The notes under the pieces are model-generated. The model saw only the letters and a list, made by a program, of their open reading frames with translations. It did no database searches and was not told the origin of the DNA. From positions 1-61,574 of the forward strand of contig MKTD01000037.1 in assembly GCA_001898165.1 (NCBI GenBank): 61,574 nt of DNA. The letters are read 5' to 3'. How positions within the stretch are numbered: the stretch's first letter is position 1; each line of letters opens with the position of its first letter. The stretch is from Bacteroidia bacterium 43-41 (GTDB lineage: Bacteria; Bacteroidota; Bacteroidia; Bacteroidales; Dysgonomonadaceae). The position numbers and the translations under genes are program-made. Positions 53,053-61,574 of the stretch are shown one piece after another.

Positions 53053-53781
53053 TCAGGCGTTTTCTCTTTGTTGGTTTTGAAGATCCTCCACTTTCATTCG
53101 TTTCTCTTCCGCGTCGCGTTGATCGGCGAGTTTCAGTAACTTTTTCGATTCCACTATACTCGAATAGAACAAAAAGGCCGTCACCAATGTAGCGAGGTAA
53201 TAGATGGAATCAGGGACAAATGCTTCCAGTATCATGATTATCCCGAGAATAATACGGACTTCGGTGGGACCGAAAATACCCGAATCTATGGAGTACTGTC
53301 CGCCGACCTTATACCTTAGTTGTGCCGTAATCATTTGCCAACCGTATAAAACCACGAACAAAAATCCCAGGTATTTCCACACACCTTGCACATAAATTGT
53401 AAATCCGAGCCCTATCAATATGGTTCCAATCCAATCGACAGTAATGTCTAAAGAAAATCCATACCATTTACGGGGCTTGTTCCTGTAATAGGCAATCCGG
53501 CCATCGAGCGAGTCGCCAAACCAATTGATCGCAAATCCCAGGAGGGACAGCAACAGCCAGTATCGGCCGTAGAATGCTCCCAAAACAATGCTTGATGCAA
53601 CCAGCACGTTCCCGAAAAAGCCGATAGCGGTGAGGCCGTCAGAATTTATCCACGAAGGAATTTTTTGGACCAGGTAGGCTATTAATTTCTGCTCTGAGTT
53701 TTTTAATATATTGGTCCTTTTGCGGTCTTTCGCTATGATATTTAGCGTTTTGACCATTTTTTCTTTTGTTTCTTTTTTCAT
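53053..53781 (-). CDS. CDP-alcohol phosphatidyltransferase family membrane protein
   Basis: 242 residues with about six hydrophobic helices and a charged C-terminal tail. The family motif D-x2-D-G-x2-A-R-x8/9-G-x3-D-x3-D is seen at D90, D93, G94, A97, G108, D112 and D116, but the Arg after A97 is replaced by Tyr98. The four catalytic Asp residues are kept, so it is probably active. Transfers a phosphoalcohol from a CDP-linked donor to a lipid or polyol acceptor; the acceptor is unknown. Single gene with its own terminator. Confidence 0.82.
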   Translation of the reverse strand: MKKETKEKMVKTLNIIAKDRKRTNILKNSEQKLIAYLVQKIPSWINSDGLTAIGFFGNVLVASSIVLGAFYGRYWLLLSLLGFAINWFGDSLDGRIAYYRNKPRKWYGFSLDITVDWIGTILIGLGFTIYVQGVWKYLGFLFVVLYGWQMITAQLRYKVGGQYSIDSGIFGPTEVRIILGIIMILEAFVPDSIYYLATLVTAFLFYSSIVESKKLLKLADQRDAEEKRMKVEDLQNQQRENA

Positions 53782-53914
53782 TTCCGTATTTTTTACATCT
53801 GGAAATATACCTTAACCAGGAAGTAATCAATCTGCAAATTTAGCTTTAAAAACGGTAGTTACGAATTTGTTAAGGATAATTTATCTTTAAAAAAAGTTAA
53901 TTATTCGTTTTGAA

Positions 53915-53944
53915 ACAAAAAAAATGCGCCAGAGAGACGCATTT
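53915..53944 (-). terminator. Terminator of rpsP
   Basis: AAATGCG (53922-53928) pairs with CGCATTT (53938-53944); on the minus strand the stem is followed by a long T-run (53917-53924). It starts about 22 bases after the rpsP stop. Confidence 0.75.
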
Positions 53945-53966
53945 AAAATGGTATGTAGCAGACAGA

Positions 53967-54581
53967 TTACTCTGCTTTTGGTTCTTCTGTTGTAGCTTCA
54001 GTTGCTTCCGGGGCTTCCGTCGTTTTTACAGTTTCAACAACCTCTTCGGCGGATTCTTCTACGGGTTCCTCTACGGGTTCTTCTACCGTCTCTTCAACAA
54101 CCGGATGGTTTGCAGCTTCTGCCTCGGCTTTTTTCTTTGCCAATGCTTCTGCTTTTGCTTTGTTTACTTCTTTTTCAGCGTCAAGTTTTGCTTTTTCAGC
54201 TGCGCGCTGTGCTTCTTCGTCTTTATTTTTCAGCTTTTGATTGGCTTGCAACCTGGTATTTTTCCATGCTTCGAATCTCTTTTCAGCTTCCGCTTCGTCA
54301 AAAGCACCCTTTGTTACACCTCCAAGGAGATGTTTCTTCATAAGTACACCTTCATCTGATAAGATGTTACGAACGGTGTCGGTGGGTTGGGCACCGACTT
54401 GCAGCCAATACAAAGCCCTGTCGAAATCTAAAGTGATAGTAGCAGGATTGGTGTTCGGATTGTAAGATCCGATCCTTTCAATGTACTTTCCATCACGTGG
54501 AGCTCTGCTATCTGCAACGATAATCTGGTAGAATGCGTAATTTTTACGTCCTCTTCTTTGTAAACGCAGTTTTGTTGCCAT
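53967..54581 (-). CDS. rpsP: 30S ribosomal protein S16 with long acidic tail
   Basis: 204 residues, more than twice the usual 80-90. Residues 1 to about 90 are canonical S16 ([39 protein letters not shown]). Then come a Lys/Ala/Glu-rich coiled-coil-like helix (about 100-155) and an acidic low-complexity tail with short repeats such as [11 protein letters not shown]. Extended S16 proteins are usual in Bacteroidota. The tail would project from the 30S body; its role is unknown. It stands alone here, without the rimM-trmD-rplS neighbours of other phyla. Confidence 0.95.
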   Translation of the reverse strand: MATKLRLQRRGRKNYAFYQIIVADSRAPRDGKYIERIGSYNPNTNPATITLDFDRALYWLQVGAQPTDTVRNILSDEGVLMKKHLLGGVTKGAFDEAEAEKRFEAWKNTRLQANQKLKNKDEEAQRAAEKAKLDAEKEVNKAKAEALAKKKAEAEAANHPVVEETVEEPVEEPVEESAEEVVETVKTTEAPEATEATTEEPKAE

Positions 54582-54617
54582 TTAGTAGTTTTTTATTAAT
54601 TTTTAAAATTGCGACCG

Positions 54618-54648
54618 CAAAGGTAGAAAATATTTTCCTAAACGCAAA
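54618..54648 (-). promoter_or_regulatory. Promoter of rpsP, bracketed by an inverted repeat
   Basis: Minus strand: TTTG (54645-54648), exactly 19 bases, TACCTTTG (54618-54625), a consensus promoter. GCGACCG (54611-54617) and CGGTCGC (54652-54658) are exact reverse complements that lie immediately downstream of the -7 box and just upstream of the -33 box. Confidence 0.75.
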
Positions 54649-54676
54649 ATTCGGTCGCGCTTTTAATGTGAATAAT

Positions 54677-54707
54677 TTTGATACCTCGATTTGTTTATGT
54701 AATTTCG
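54677..54707 (+). promoter_or_regulatory. Promoter of the AAA/DUF4143 ATPase gene
   Basis: TTTG (54677-54680), 19 bases, TAATTTCG (54700-54707, one mismatch to TAnnTTTG), 37 bases upstream of the ATG at 54745. Divergent from the rpsP promoter. Confidence 0.5.
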
Positions 54708-54744
54708 CAGTTCAACTTCGGATTTACATAAATTTAAAAGAGGT

Positions 54745-55914
54745 ATGGAAAAGGAGTTTATCAAAAGAGATATAGCCGCCGTGATGCTTGAAATGCATCG
54801 GTATTTTCCTGTCATCACGATGACAGGACCGCGTCAATCGGGAAAAACCACCTTGTTGCGCCACGTTTTTGACCGGTTTCCCTATTATTCGCTGGAGAAT
54901 TTAGATGTAAGACGTTTTGCGTTGAACGATCCGGTTGGGTTTCTTACTCAACATCCCGAAGGAATGATTTTGGATGAGGTGCAAAACGCACCCGACCTCT
55001 TGTCTTACATACAGGGAATGGTAGATGAAAATACCGAAAAACGTTTTGTGCTTTCGGGCAGTTCCCAATTTTCGGTCATCAGGCAAATTACTCAATCGCT
55101 TGCCGGTCGAACCGGCGTGTTGGAATTGCTGCCGTTGTCGTATGGCGAAGTTAAAAAACAAGCGGATGAAAAAGAATTAGACAACGTATTGTTAACAGGA
55201 TTTTTTCCTGCCTTATATGCCGGTAAAAACATCCCTGGCTTACTCTATCCGTCGTATGTGAAAACCTACCTGGAAAGAGATGTACGCGATTTACTGCAAA
55301 TAAAAGATATGATGCAGTTTCAAACATTTCTCAGGCTTTGTGCCGGGCGCATAGGCAGCTTGTTCAATGCTGCCGAATTGTCTGGCGAAGTGGGAGTGTC
55401 AGCCAATACTATCAAGTCGTGGCTTTCCGTTCTGCAAGCCTCTTACATCATTACGCTGCTGCCGCCTTTTTACGAAAATACAAGAAAACGGCTGATCAAA
55501 ACGCCCAAACTCTATTTTTGCGATACCGGATTAGCCTGTTATCTGCTGGGGATAGAAACCGAGCAGCAGTTGGCAAGAGACAAAATGCGCGGACATTTGT
55601 TTGAAAACTTTATCGTTATGGAAGCCGTCAAAAGCCGTTACAATAAAGGCAAAGAGAGCAATTTGTTTTTTTATCGCGACAGCAACGGCGTGGAGGTCGA
55701 TTTGATTCTGAAAAACGGCAGCGATTATACAGCCATTGAAATCAAATCGTCCAAAACATATCATCCCGACTTTGAAACAGGTATTCGTTCGCTGAGTTCC
55801 CTATTGAAAAATAGACTGACGGATAAAGCTATCCTCTATGCCGGCGATTTCGAAAACGATACAGCCGAAATTAAACTGTTGAACTACAAAAAGATGAATA
55901 TCCTTTTTCCATAA
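54745..55914 (+). CDS. ATP-binding protein, AAA_14 plus DUF4143
   Basis: 389 residues. Walker A GPRQSGKTTLL (about 28-38) and Walker B MILDEVQNA (about 74-82), with sensor-like VLSGSSQFS. A winged-helix stretch follows (about 200-230, SGEVGVSANTIKSWLSVL). The C-terminal DUF4143 part has a PD-(D/E)xK-like arrangement, GVEVDLIL then AIEIKSSK. These ATPases are common in Bacteroidota and archaea and often occur in many copies; their function is not settled, and a link to mobile elements or nucleic acid handling has been suggested. No toxin partner is adjacent. Confidence 0.85.
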   Translation: MEKEFIKRDIAAVMLEMHRYFPVITMTGPRQSGKTTLLRHVFDRFPYYSLENLDVRRFALNDPVGFLTQHPEGMILDEVQNAPDLLSYIQGMVDENTEKRFVLSGSSQFSVIRQITQSLAGRTGVLELLPLSYGEVKKQADEKELDNVLLTGFFPALYAGKNIPGLLYPSYVKTYLERDVRDLLQIKDMMQFQTFLRLCAGRIGSLFNAAELSGEVGVSANTIKSWLSVLQASYIITLLPPFYENTRKRLIKTPKLYFCDTGLACYLLGIETEQQLARDKMRGHLFENFIVMEAVKSRYNKGKESNLFFYRDSNGVEVDLILKNGSDYTAIEIKSSKTYHPDFETGIRSLSSLLKNRLTDKAILYAGDFENDTAEIKLLNYKKMNILFP

Positions 55915-56041
55915 TCTCTACAGGGCGCATACTCTTTTTTACGTTCATCGCGAGCTATGGGTACCCCGTAAAATAGCTAAAAGGTCTCAACATGCGAAAG
56001 TTGAACCGTTCTAAATTCAAAATTCCTTCAAAATCGTTTTG

Positions 56042-56072
56042 CATCTTTGCAAATTAATAAATCGCAAAGATG
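56042..56072 (+). promoter_or_regulatory. Inverted repeat overlapping the start of the second TolC gene
   Basis: CATCTTTGC (56042-56050) and GCAAAGATG (56064-56072) are exact reverse complements with a 13-base AT-rich spacer. The left arm resembles a -7 box (CATCTTTG), and the right arm contains the ATG at 56070. It could be an operator over the promoter or an RNA hairpin that hides the start codon. Confidence 0.5.
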
Positions 56073-57392
56073 AATATTTTGAAAATTTCCCTGATAAGTT
56101 GTTTGTCGGCGATTTGTCCCGTTTGTCTATATACACAAGCAATAGATTCGACAAGGCGTTGCATCCTTACAATGCTAATGCTCATTCTGTCGATAGGATT
56201 GCATGCCCAGACCCATAATTTGGAATACTATATAGATGTGGCTTTACAAAACAGCCCGCTATTGAAAGACTATCAAAACCAGATTGTCATTAACCGGTTG
56301 GACAGTCTTATTCACAAAGCCGGCTACAAGCCGCAAGCAGATTTATCAAGTACAAACGTGTACGCCCCCAATATAAAAGGCTGGGGTTACGATACGGGAA
56401 TTATCAATAATGGTACTTTTAACGTTTTGCTCACAGTCAGGCAAACAATAATCGGGAAAGGAAATAAAAAAACGCAATTACAATTCTACAGTATTGAAAA
56501 CCAGGCCTTGCAAAATACTGCTAAAATATCGGAACAGGATCTGAAACTGGCTGTTGCGTCGCAATATGTGGCTTCTTACCATGTTTTACAGGAAACACTT
56601 TACAACAAAGAGCTACTCGACCTTTTGAAAAAAGAAGAGGGAGTATTGAAAAAGCTGACGGAAAAAGCAGTGTATAAACAGACCGATTACCTGAATTTCC
56701 TCATCAGCCTGAAGCAACAACAGTTGCTCATCGACCAACAGACGGCGGATTATAAAAACAATATCGCCCTGCTCAATTATGTATGTGGCATTGTGGATAC
56801 AGCGTATGTAGGGTTGAAAAATCCGAATATCGCACTACTCCTGCCGCCTTCGTTCGAGAACACGCTCCAATACGAGCGATTCCGAATCGATAGTCTTAAA
56901 CTAAAAAACAGTGACGACCAAATCGACTATGCTTACCATCCTAAGTTGGAAATATTTACTGATGCCGGTTTCAACAGCACGCTGACTTATCAAGCGTATA
57001 AAAATTTTGGGGCAAGCGTTGGTCTGTCTCTGGTAATGCCGCTCTACGACGGAGGTCAACGACAAAAGCAACACAATAAAATCAGGGCTTCGGAGCAAAT
57101 ACGCCAAAGTTACCTGGACTTCTCGCGAAACCGGTACCGGCAACAATTGGCACAATTGTACCAGCAGTTGCAACAAACCGACGATATTATAAGGCAGGCA
57201 CGGGAAGTGGTGGACTATACGCAAGTACTGGTCGAGGCTCACGGAAAATTGTTGCAAACCGGCAACGCATCCGTCACCGATTATGTTCTTGCTGTAAACA
57301 ACTTGCTGAATGCTCGTCATACGGTGGTGCAAAGCATGAACAACCGTATGCAAATCATCAATCAGATTAATTACTGGAATTATGAGAAATAA
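56070..57392 (+). CDS. TolC-family outer-membrane efflux protein (second RND operon)
   Basis: 440 residues. Two hydrophobic stretches occur at the N-terminus, about 3-22 (LKISLISCLSAICPVCLY) and 32-44 (LTMLMLILSIGLHAQ); the second ends in the AQ typical of Bacteroidota signal peptides, so the true start may be internal (ATG at 56172), although that start lacks basic residues. Two efflux repeats with long helices follow (KLTEKAVYKQTDYLNFLISL; GKLLQTGNASVTDYVLAVNN). Outer-membrane duct for the adaptor and pump downstream. Its end overlaps the adaptor gene by 11 bases. Confidence 0.84.
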   Translation: MNILKISLISCLSAICPVCLYTQAIDSTRRCILTMLMLILSIGLHAQTHNLEYYIDVALQNSPLLKDYQNQIVINRLDSLIHKAGYKPQADLSSTNVYAPNIKGWGYDTGIINNGTFNVLLTVRQTIIGKGNKKTQLQFYSIENQALQNTAKISEQDLKLAVASQYVASYHVLQETLYNKELLDLLKKEEGVLKKLTEKAVYKQTDYLNFLISLKQQQLLIDQQTADYKNNIALLNYVCGIVDTAYVGLKNPNIALLLPPSFENTLQYERFRIDSLKLKNSDDQIDYAYHPKLEIFTDAGFNSTLTYQAYKNFGASVGLSLVMPLYDGGQRQKQHNKIRASEQIRQSYLDFSRNRYRQQLAQLYQQLQQTDDIIRQAREVVDYTQVLVEAHGKLLQTGNASVTDYVLAVNNLLNARHTVVQSMNNRMQIINQINYWNYEK

Positions 57393-58314
57393 TATCCCCG
57401 CCATCGTCGCCGTGCTTTTTGCGGCATTTATCTTTTATTCCTGTAAGGGGAAATCAACTTCGGGCGAGGGGGGAGGAGAGCGGAAGAGTGTTACACCGGT
57501 AACCGTTACCCATCCGGTGGTAGGTGTAATGCAGGAGGAGATAGAATTGAATGCCGTTTCAGCGTTTCTGCAAAAAAACATGGTAAAAGCTACTACCAAC
57601 AGCTACCTTAAATCAGTGGATGTGCTCCCGGGACAAAAGGTTACAAAAGGACAGGTGTTGTTTGTCCTGAAAGGGAAAGAGGCTGAAAATCTGGGTTCTG
57701 TTATCAATGATTTGGACACTACTGCTCATTTTACAGGAGAGGTGAAAATTATAGCCAACCATAATGGGTTCATCAACAATATTACCCATCAAACAGGCGA
57801 CTATGTACAGGAAGGCGATATATTGGCTGAGGTCAGCGATGCCGGCAGCCTGGTATTCTTGATGCAATTGCCTTATGAGTTGAATACTTATTTATCCAAA
57901 AATCATGGGTTAGACCTGGAACTTCCCGACGGCAGGATACTTAAAGGTACACTGTCGTCGGCTATGCCCACGGTTGATCCTGTTTCACAAACACAAAGCA
58001 TCGTCATCAGGATTAACAGTAGGGGAGGGGATATTCCTGAAAACCTGATTGTCAAAGTCCGGTTTGTAAAAAGTGTGAAAAACGGTACGGTTTCACTTCC
58101 CAAAGCGGCTGTACTGTCTGATGAAACGCAGGAACATCTGTGGATTATGAAGATGACGGATAAAGAAACAGCAGTAAAGGTTCCTATAAAAACAGGACTT
58201 GAATCACTGGGAATGATTGAAATATTGTCGCCCATGTTATCGCCGGATGATCTGATTTTGGAAACAGGAAACTATGGACTGCCCGATACGGCAAAAGTAG
58301 TTATACAAAAGTAA
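57382..58314 (+). CDS. RND efflux periplasmic adaptor (second operon)
   Basis: 310 residues, short for the family. Lipoprotein signal with lipobox FYSC (Cys21), a Gly/Ser linker, then a compact barrel-sandwich and lipoyl-like core (KSVDVLPGQKVTKGQVLFVL; VQEGDILAEVSDAGS) with very little helical hairpin between the halves, and C-terminal beta domains. Probably bridges the pump to a TolC duct over a shorter gap. Overlaps the TolC gene by 11 bases and ends 4 bases before the pump gene. Confidence 0.84.
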   Translation: MRNNIPAIVAVLFAAFIFYSCKGKSTSGEGGGERKSVTPVTVTHPVVGVMQEEIELNAVSAFLQKNMVKATTNSYLKSVDVLPGQKVTKGQVLFVLKGKEAENLGSVINDLDTTAHFTGEVKIIANHNGFINNITHQTGDYVQEGDILAEVSDAGSLVFLMQLPYELNTYLSKNHGLDLELPDGRILKGTLSSAMPTVDPVSQTQSIVIRINSRGGDIPENLIVKVRFVKSVKNGTVSLPKAAVLSDETQEHLWIMKMTDKETAVKVPIKTGLESLGMIEILSPMLSPDDLILETGNYGLPDTAKVVIQK

Positions 58315-58318
58315 AGGT

Positions 58319-61300
58319 ATGAAATTCTTTACTGATTATAAATCGCCCCTCTCTGTCCTGATGGTTATTATCATTATGGGCGGGGTGTTTGTGTATGGCA
58401 AGATGCAAACAGCGTTATTTCCCGAGATCACCTTTCCGAAAATCAAAATAATCGCCGATGCCGGGCAACAGCCGGTCGATAAGATGATGGTAACGGTCAC
58501 CAAGCCGATTGAAGATGCCGTCAAAAGGGTGCAGGATTTGCAAACCGTGCGAAGCATTACCAGCCGCGGTAGCTGCGAGATTTCGGCATACATGAATTGG
58601 AAAAGCAATATAGACTTGGGTAAGCAGCGGGTAGAATCGGAAATCAGCCGGATTCGGGGTAATCTTCCGCTCGACGTGCAAATTACGGTGGAAAAGATGA
58701 ATCCGTCTATCCTGCAAGTCATGGGCTATTCGCTGGAAAGTGCCAGCCGCTCGCCGGTTGAAATGAAAATGCTGGCTCTCTACACCATCAAGCCCTTCCT
58801 TTCGCAGGTGGAAGGTGTGAGCGAAGTGCGTGTATTAGGCGGAAAGACCAAAGAATACTGGCTTACGCTCGACCAACAAAAAATGAGCACGCTCGGCATT
58901 ACACCCGATATGCTTAACACAGTGTTAAACCAAAGTAATTTCATACAATCGAACGGCTACCTGACGGATTACCGTATGTTGTATCTAACGGTCACCGATG
59001 CACAGATATACAATCTTGATAATTTAAATAACCTGGTTATCGCCAACGACGGCAAGCGGATTGTGAAATTAAGCGACATTGCCGAATCAACTATCCAGGA
59101 AGCCAAAGAATACATCAAGATAAATGCCAACGGTAAAGAGGGCGTACAAATCGCTATTTTCAAGCAACCCGATGCTAACTTGTTAACCATATCGGATGCC
59201 ATGAAGGAAAAAATCGACGAATTAAAAAAAATATTGCCTTCCGATGTGCACATTCAACCGTTCTACGTACAAGCCGATTTTGTACAGGATACCATACGGA
59301 GCGTCAGCGACAGCCTTTGGATAGGATTGGTGTTGGCGATAGCGGTCGCCATCCTGTTTTTGCGTTCGTTCAAAGCAAGCCTCACCATCCTCGTCACCAT
59401 TCCTGTTATCCTGTGCCTTACTTTGATTGTGCTGTATGCTACCGGCGGCACGCTCAACATCATGACATTGGGCGCCATTGCCGCAGCCATCGGGTTGATT
59501 ATTGACGATGCTATTGTGGTGGTGGAGCAGATACACCGGACACACGAAGAACATCCGAACGAGGAATCGGCCACGCTTGTAGGGAAAGCCATTAAATACT
59601 TGTTCCCGTCCATGCTGGGCTCTTCCGTCAGCACCATTGTTATATTTATTCCTTTTGTATTGATGAGCGGTGTGGCAGGTGCCTATTTCAAGGTAATGAC
59701 CGACACCATGATTATCACGCTGGTTTGTTCGTTCTTCGTCACATGGATATTGTTGCCCGTCGTGTACTTGCTGCTTTCGTACAAAGGCGAGGTCTCAAAA
59801 CATCAGGTTACACACGAAGTAAAAAAACAGGGTTGGGTACAATTTTTTGTCGAAAAACCGTGGTTGAGTTTTGGCATCATAGCCGGATTCGCATTCATAA
59901 TCGTTTTTGTATCCCCCCTGTTAGAAACCGGTTTTTTGCCCGAAATGGACGAAGGCAGTATTGTGTTGGATTATGTTTCGCCGCCGGGAACCTCGCTCGA
60001 AGAAACCGACCGGATGTTGAACGAAGTAGAAAAGTTGATTGTATCCATTCCTGAAATAGAGGCGTATAGCCGTCGGACCGGTACACAAATGGGCTTTTTT
60101 ATTACCGAACCCAACACAGGCGATTATCTTATCCAGTTAAAGAAAAACAGAAACAAAACAACGGAAGAGGTTATCGACGAAATCAGGCAAAAGATAGAAT
60201 CTTCTCAACCCGCTCTGCGTATTGACTTTGGACAGGTAATTGGCGATATGTTGGGCGATTTGATGTCTTCCGTACAGCCGGTGGAAATCAAAATATTCGG
60301 CAACAATCAAGTGCGTTTGCAACAATTATCGAAAGAAGTGTCGAAGTTGGTTGAACAAGTGGAAGGTACGGCCGATGTATTCGATGGTATTGTGATTGCA
60401 GGACCTTCTGTCGATATCAATCCCAACTACAAGAACCTGGCACAATATGGTATTACGCCTGCCGGTTTTCAATATCAGTTGCAATCTTCTTTGGAAGGGA
60501 ATGTAGTCGGAAGCGTTTTTGAAAAAGAACAACTGACGCCTATTCGCCTGTTGTATCCCGGCAGCAGGGAAATAGGATTTGCGGATATCAAGCGTTTACA
60601 ACTGTTTACTTCAAACAACAAGCTAATACCGATTACTTCGCTAGCCGATATTTCAACCATTGGCGGTGAAGCTGAGATAACGCGGGAAAACCTGCAAATG
60701 ATGGGTGTAGTGACTGCCCGCCTCAACAATCGCGATTTAGGCAGCGTGATGCAGGATATACGCAAAGAAGCAAATCGTCAAATACATTTGCCGCAAGGCT
60801 ACCATATTGAGTATGGCGGCGCCTATAAAGAGCAGCAGCAATCGTTTGCCGAATTACTGCTTATCCTGATAACTTCCTGCCTGCTGGTTTTCGTGGTTAT
60901 GCTTTTCCTCTTCCGGAACCTTTGGATTTCGGCCATTATCCTGCTTATAGCCATACTGGGCATCAGCGGAAGTTTATTGCTGCTTTATCTCACCCACACC
61001 CCGCTAAATGTGAGCAGCTACACAGGTCTGATTATGATTGTGGGAATTATCGGGGAAAATGCCGTGTTTACCATTCAGCAATTCCGGACTACCCTGCAAA
61101 CCACGGGTGACGCCGAGCAATCGGTTATTTACGCCATTTCTACCCGATTGCGCCCAAAACTGATGACAGCCTTAGGTGCCATCATCGCCTTGATGCCGCT
61201 GGCATTGGGAATCGGCACAGGGGCACAAATGCACCAACCGTTAGCCATCGCCGTTATCGGCGGATTCCTGGCGGCGCTTCCCCTGTTGTTAATCGTGCTG

Positions 61301-61351
61301 CCAAGTTTGATATTGATGATTTACTCATACCATCATCTGCGGGCTACATAA
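58319..61351 (+). CDS. RND efflux pump, AcrB/CzcA superfamily (second operon)
   Basis: 1010 residues with twelve membrane helices and two large periplasmic loops. FPEITFPKIKI follows helix 1. The TM4 relay reads AAAIGLIIDDAIVVVEQIHR, with the Asp pair intact. Substrate class is uncertain: nothing nearby is His-rich, and the adaptor has a minimal hairpin, so export of an organic compound or lipid-like molecule is as likely as a metal. No regulator gene lies in the operon. The gene ends 223 bases before the window edge. Confidence 0.85.
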   Translation: MKFFTDYKSPLSVLMVIIIMGGVFVYGKMQTALFPEITFPKIKIIADAGQQPVDKMMVTVTKPIEDAVKRVQDLQTVRSITSRGSCEISAYMNWKSNIDLGKQRVESEISRIRGNLPLDVQITVEKMNPSILQVMGYSLESASRSPVEMKMLALYTIKPFLSQVEGVSEVRVLGGKTKEYWLTLDQQKMSTLGITPDMLNTVLNQSNFIQSNGYLTDYRMLYLTVTDAQIYNLDNLNNLVIANDGKRIVKLSDIAESTIQEAKEYIKINANGKEGVQIAIFKQPDANLLTISDAMKEKIDELKKILPSDVHIQPFYVQADFVQDTIRSVSDSLWIGLVLAIAVAILFLRSFKASLTILVTIPVILCLTLIVLYATGGTLNIMTLGAIAAAIGLIIDDAIVVVEQIHRTHEEHPNEESATLVGKAIKYLFPSMLGSSVSTIVIFIPFVLMSGVAGAYFKVMTDTMIITLVCSFFVTWILLPVVYLLLSYKGEVSKHQVTHEVKKQGWVQFFVEKPWLSFGIIAGFAFIIVFVSPLLETGFLPEMDEGSIVLDYVSPPGTSLEETDRMLNEVEKLIVSIPEIEAYSRRTGTQMGFFITEPNTGDYLIQLKKNRNKTTEEVIDEIRQKIESSQPALRIDFGQVIGDMLGDLMSSVQPVEIKIFGNNQVRLQQLSKEVSKLVEQVEGTADVFDGIVIAGPSVDINPNYKNLAQYGITPAGFQYQLQSSLEGNVVGSVFEKEQLTPIRLLYPGSREIGFADIKRLQLFTSNNKLIPITSLADISTIGGEAEITRENLQMMGVVTARLNNRDLGSVMQDIRKEANRQIHLPQGYHIEYGGAYKEQQQSFAELLLILITSCLLVFVVMLFLFRNLWISAIILLIAILGISGSLLLLYLTHTPLNVSSYTGLIMIVGIIGENAVFTIQQFRTTLQTTGDAEQSVIYAISTRLRPKLMTALGAIIALMPLALGIGTGAQMHQPLAIAVIGGFLAALPLLLIVLPSLILMIYSYHHLRAT

Positions 61352-61574
61352 TTTTAGAATTTTTAAAAATATACAGGCTATGAATATTTCCCTATCAGTA
61401 GATAATTGAAAAAGTATGACTTACTAATTATTAAGTAAATTAAATACGAAATTTTTGTTCTGTTTGTATTATTAATATTATATTTCCTCTATAAATCCTT
61501 TTTTTCGGTATGAATAAACCCTTTTAGAGTTAGTTTACATTACTTTAGCCTAATAAATATACTAACGGAAGAAC
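61352..61574. other. AT-rich tail of the window without a gene
   Basis: 223 bases with very high AT content. Only a short TTACT/AGTAA pairing around 61423-61436 was seen. No terminator with a GC stem follows the pump gene, and no RNA gene or start of a new reading frame is evident. Confidence 0.5.

Noticed and set aside
55915-56041. Possible mobile-element scar between the DUF4143 ATPase and the second efflux operon
   Set aside because: Only a weak TCAAC/GTTGA pairing was found; no paired ends or coding remnant.
1-61574. CRISPR array, insertion sequence or prophage
   Set aside because: No regularly spaced repeats, transposase, integrase, or terminal inverted repeats with target duplication were seen on either strand.

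Overview
The window reads as chromosome of a Bacteroidota bacterium, most likely order Bacteroidales. Several independent signs agree. Many promoters fit the Bacteroidota pattern TTTG, about 19 bases, then TAnnTTTG. The two-component pair matches RprXY. There is a second EF-G with a degenerate GTPase centre like the Bacteroides EF-G2, and a long-tailed ribosomal protein S16. Gene strings such as purB-rluB-asnS-lepA and ftsX-DUF3098-uppP-truB-queA-folK are familiar from that order. I would lean towards a Dysgonomonadaceae or Porphyromonadaceae-like genus, but that is inference. No insertion sequence, CRISPR array, phage gene or rRNA operon was seen.

Layout. 1-560: two small membrane proteins of unknown family. 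680-920: one tRNA-Val(TAC) with its own promoter and terminator on the minus strand. 1.1-7.0 kb: purB, rluB, asnS and lepA. 7.1-8.3 kb: bactofilin and an M23 peptidase (cell shape pair, minus). 8.5-12.05 kb: a cobalamin-riboswitch-controlled btuB-btuG uptake unit (minus). 12.1-16.8 kb: a compact five-gene plus-strand operon, HprK-like kinase, S26-type peptidase fused to a lipoprotein domain, PqqD-like recognition protein, NTP_transf_5 nucleotidyltransferase and ABC exporter. It looks like the tailoring and export half of a lasso-type RiPP locus without precursor or cyclase, and it is the most unusual part of the window. 16.8-23.7 kb: CCA-adding enzyme, FtsX, DUF3098, UppP, TruB, QueA and FolK. 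23.9-31.3 kb: lipoprotein, pirin, patatin-GH13 pair, prs, phosphoesterase and a secreted protein. 31.5-38.7 kb: EF-G2, SerA and a three-gene biotin-dependent acyl-CoA carboxylase operon. 39.0-45.5 kb: a His-rich small protein plus a CusBA-TolC-type RND efflux operon. 45.5-53.8 kb: DUF2461, HD hydrolase, BASS transporter, esterase, gmk, yicC, rprY, rprX and a CDP-alcohol phosphotransferase (all minus). 54-61.4 kb: rpsP, an AAA/DUF4143 ATPase and a second RND efflux operon (TolC, adaptor, pump).

How it fits together. Most of the window is housekeeping: purine synthesis, tRNA modification and charging, translation GTPases, the lipid carrier cycle and serine synthesis. Set into this are four accessory modules: B12 capture, the RiPP-like locus, the His-rich metal efflux operon and the second RND pump. 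Several intergenic regions carry strong hairpins or dyads: before asnS, before btuB, between the carboxylase and metal-efflux operons, around the rpsP promoter, upstream of rprX, and at the start of the second TolC gene. These are listed as candidate control elements.
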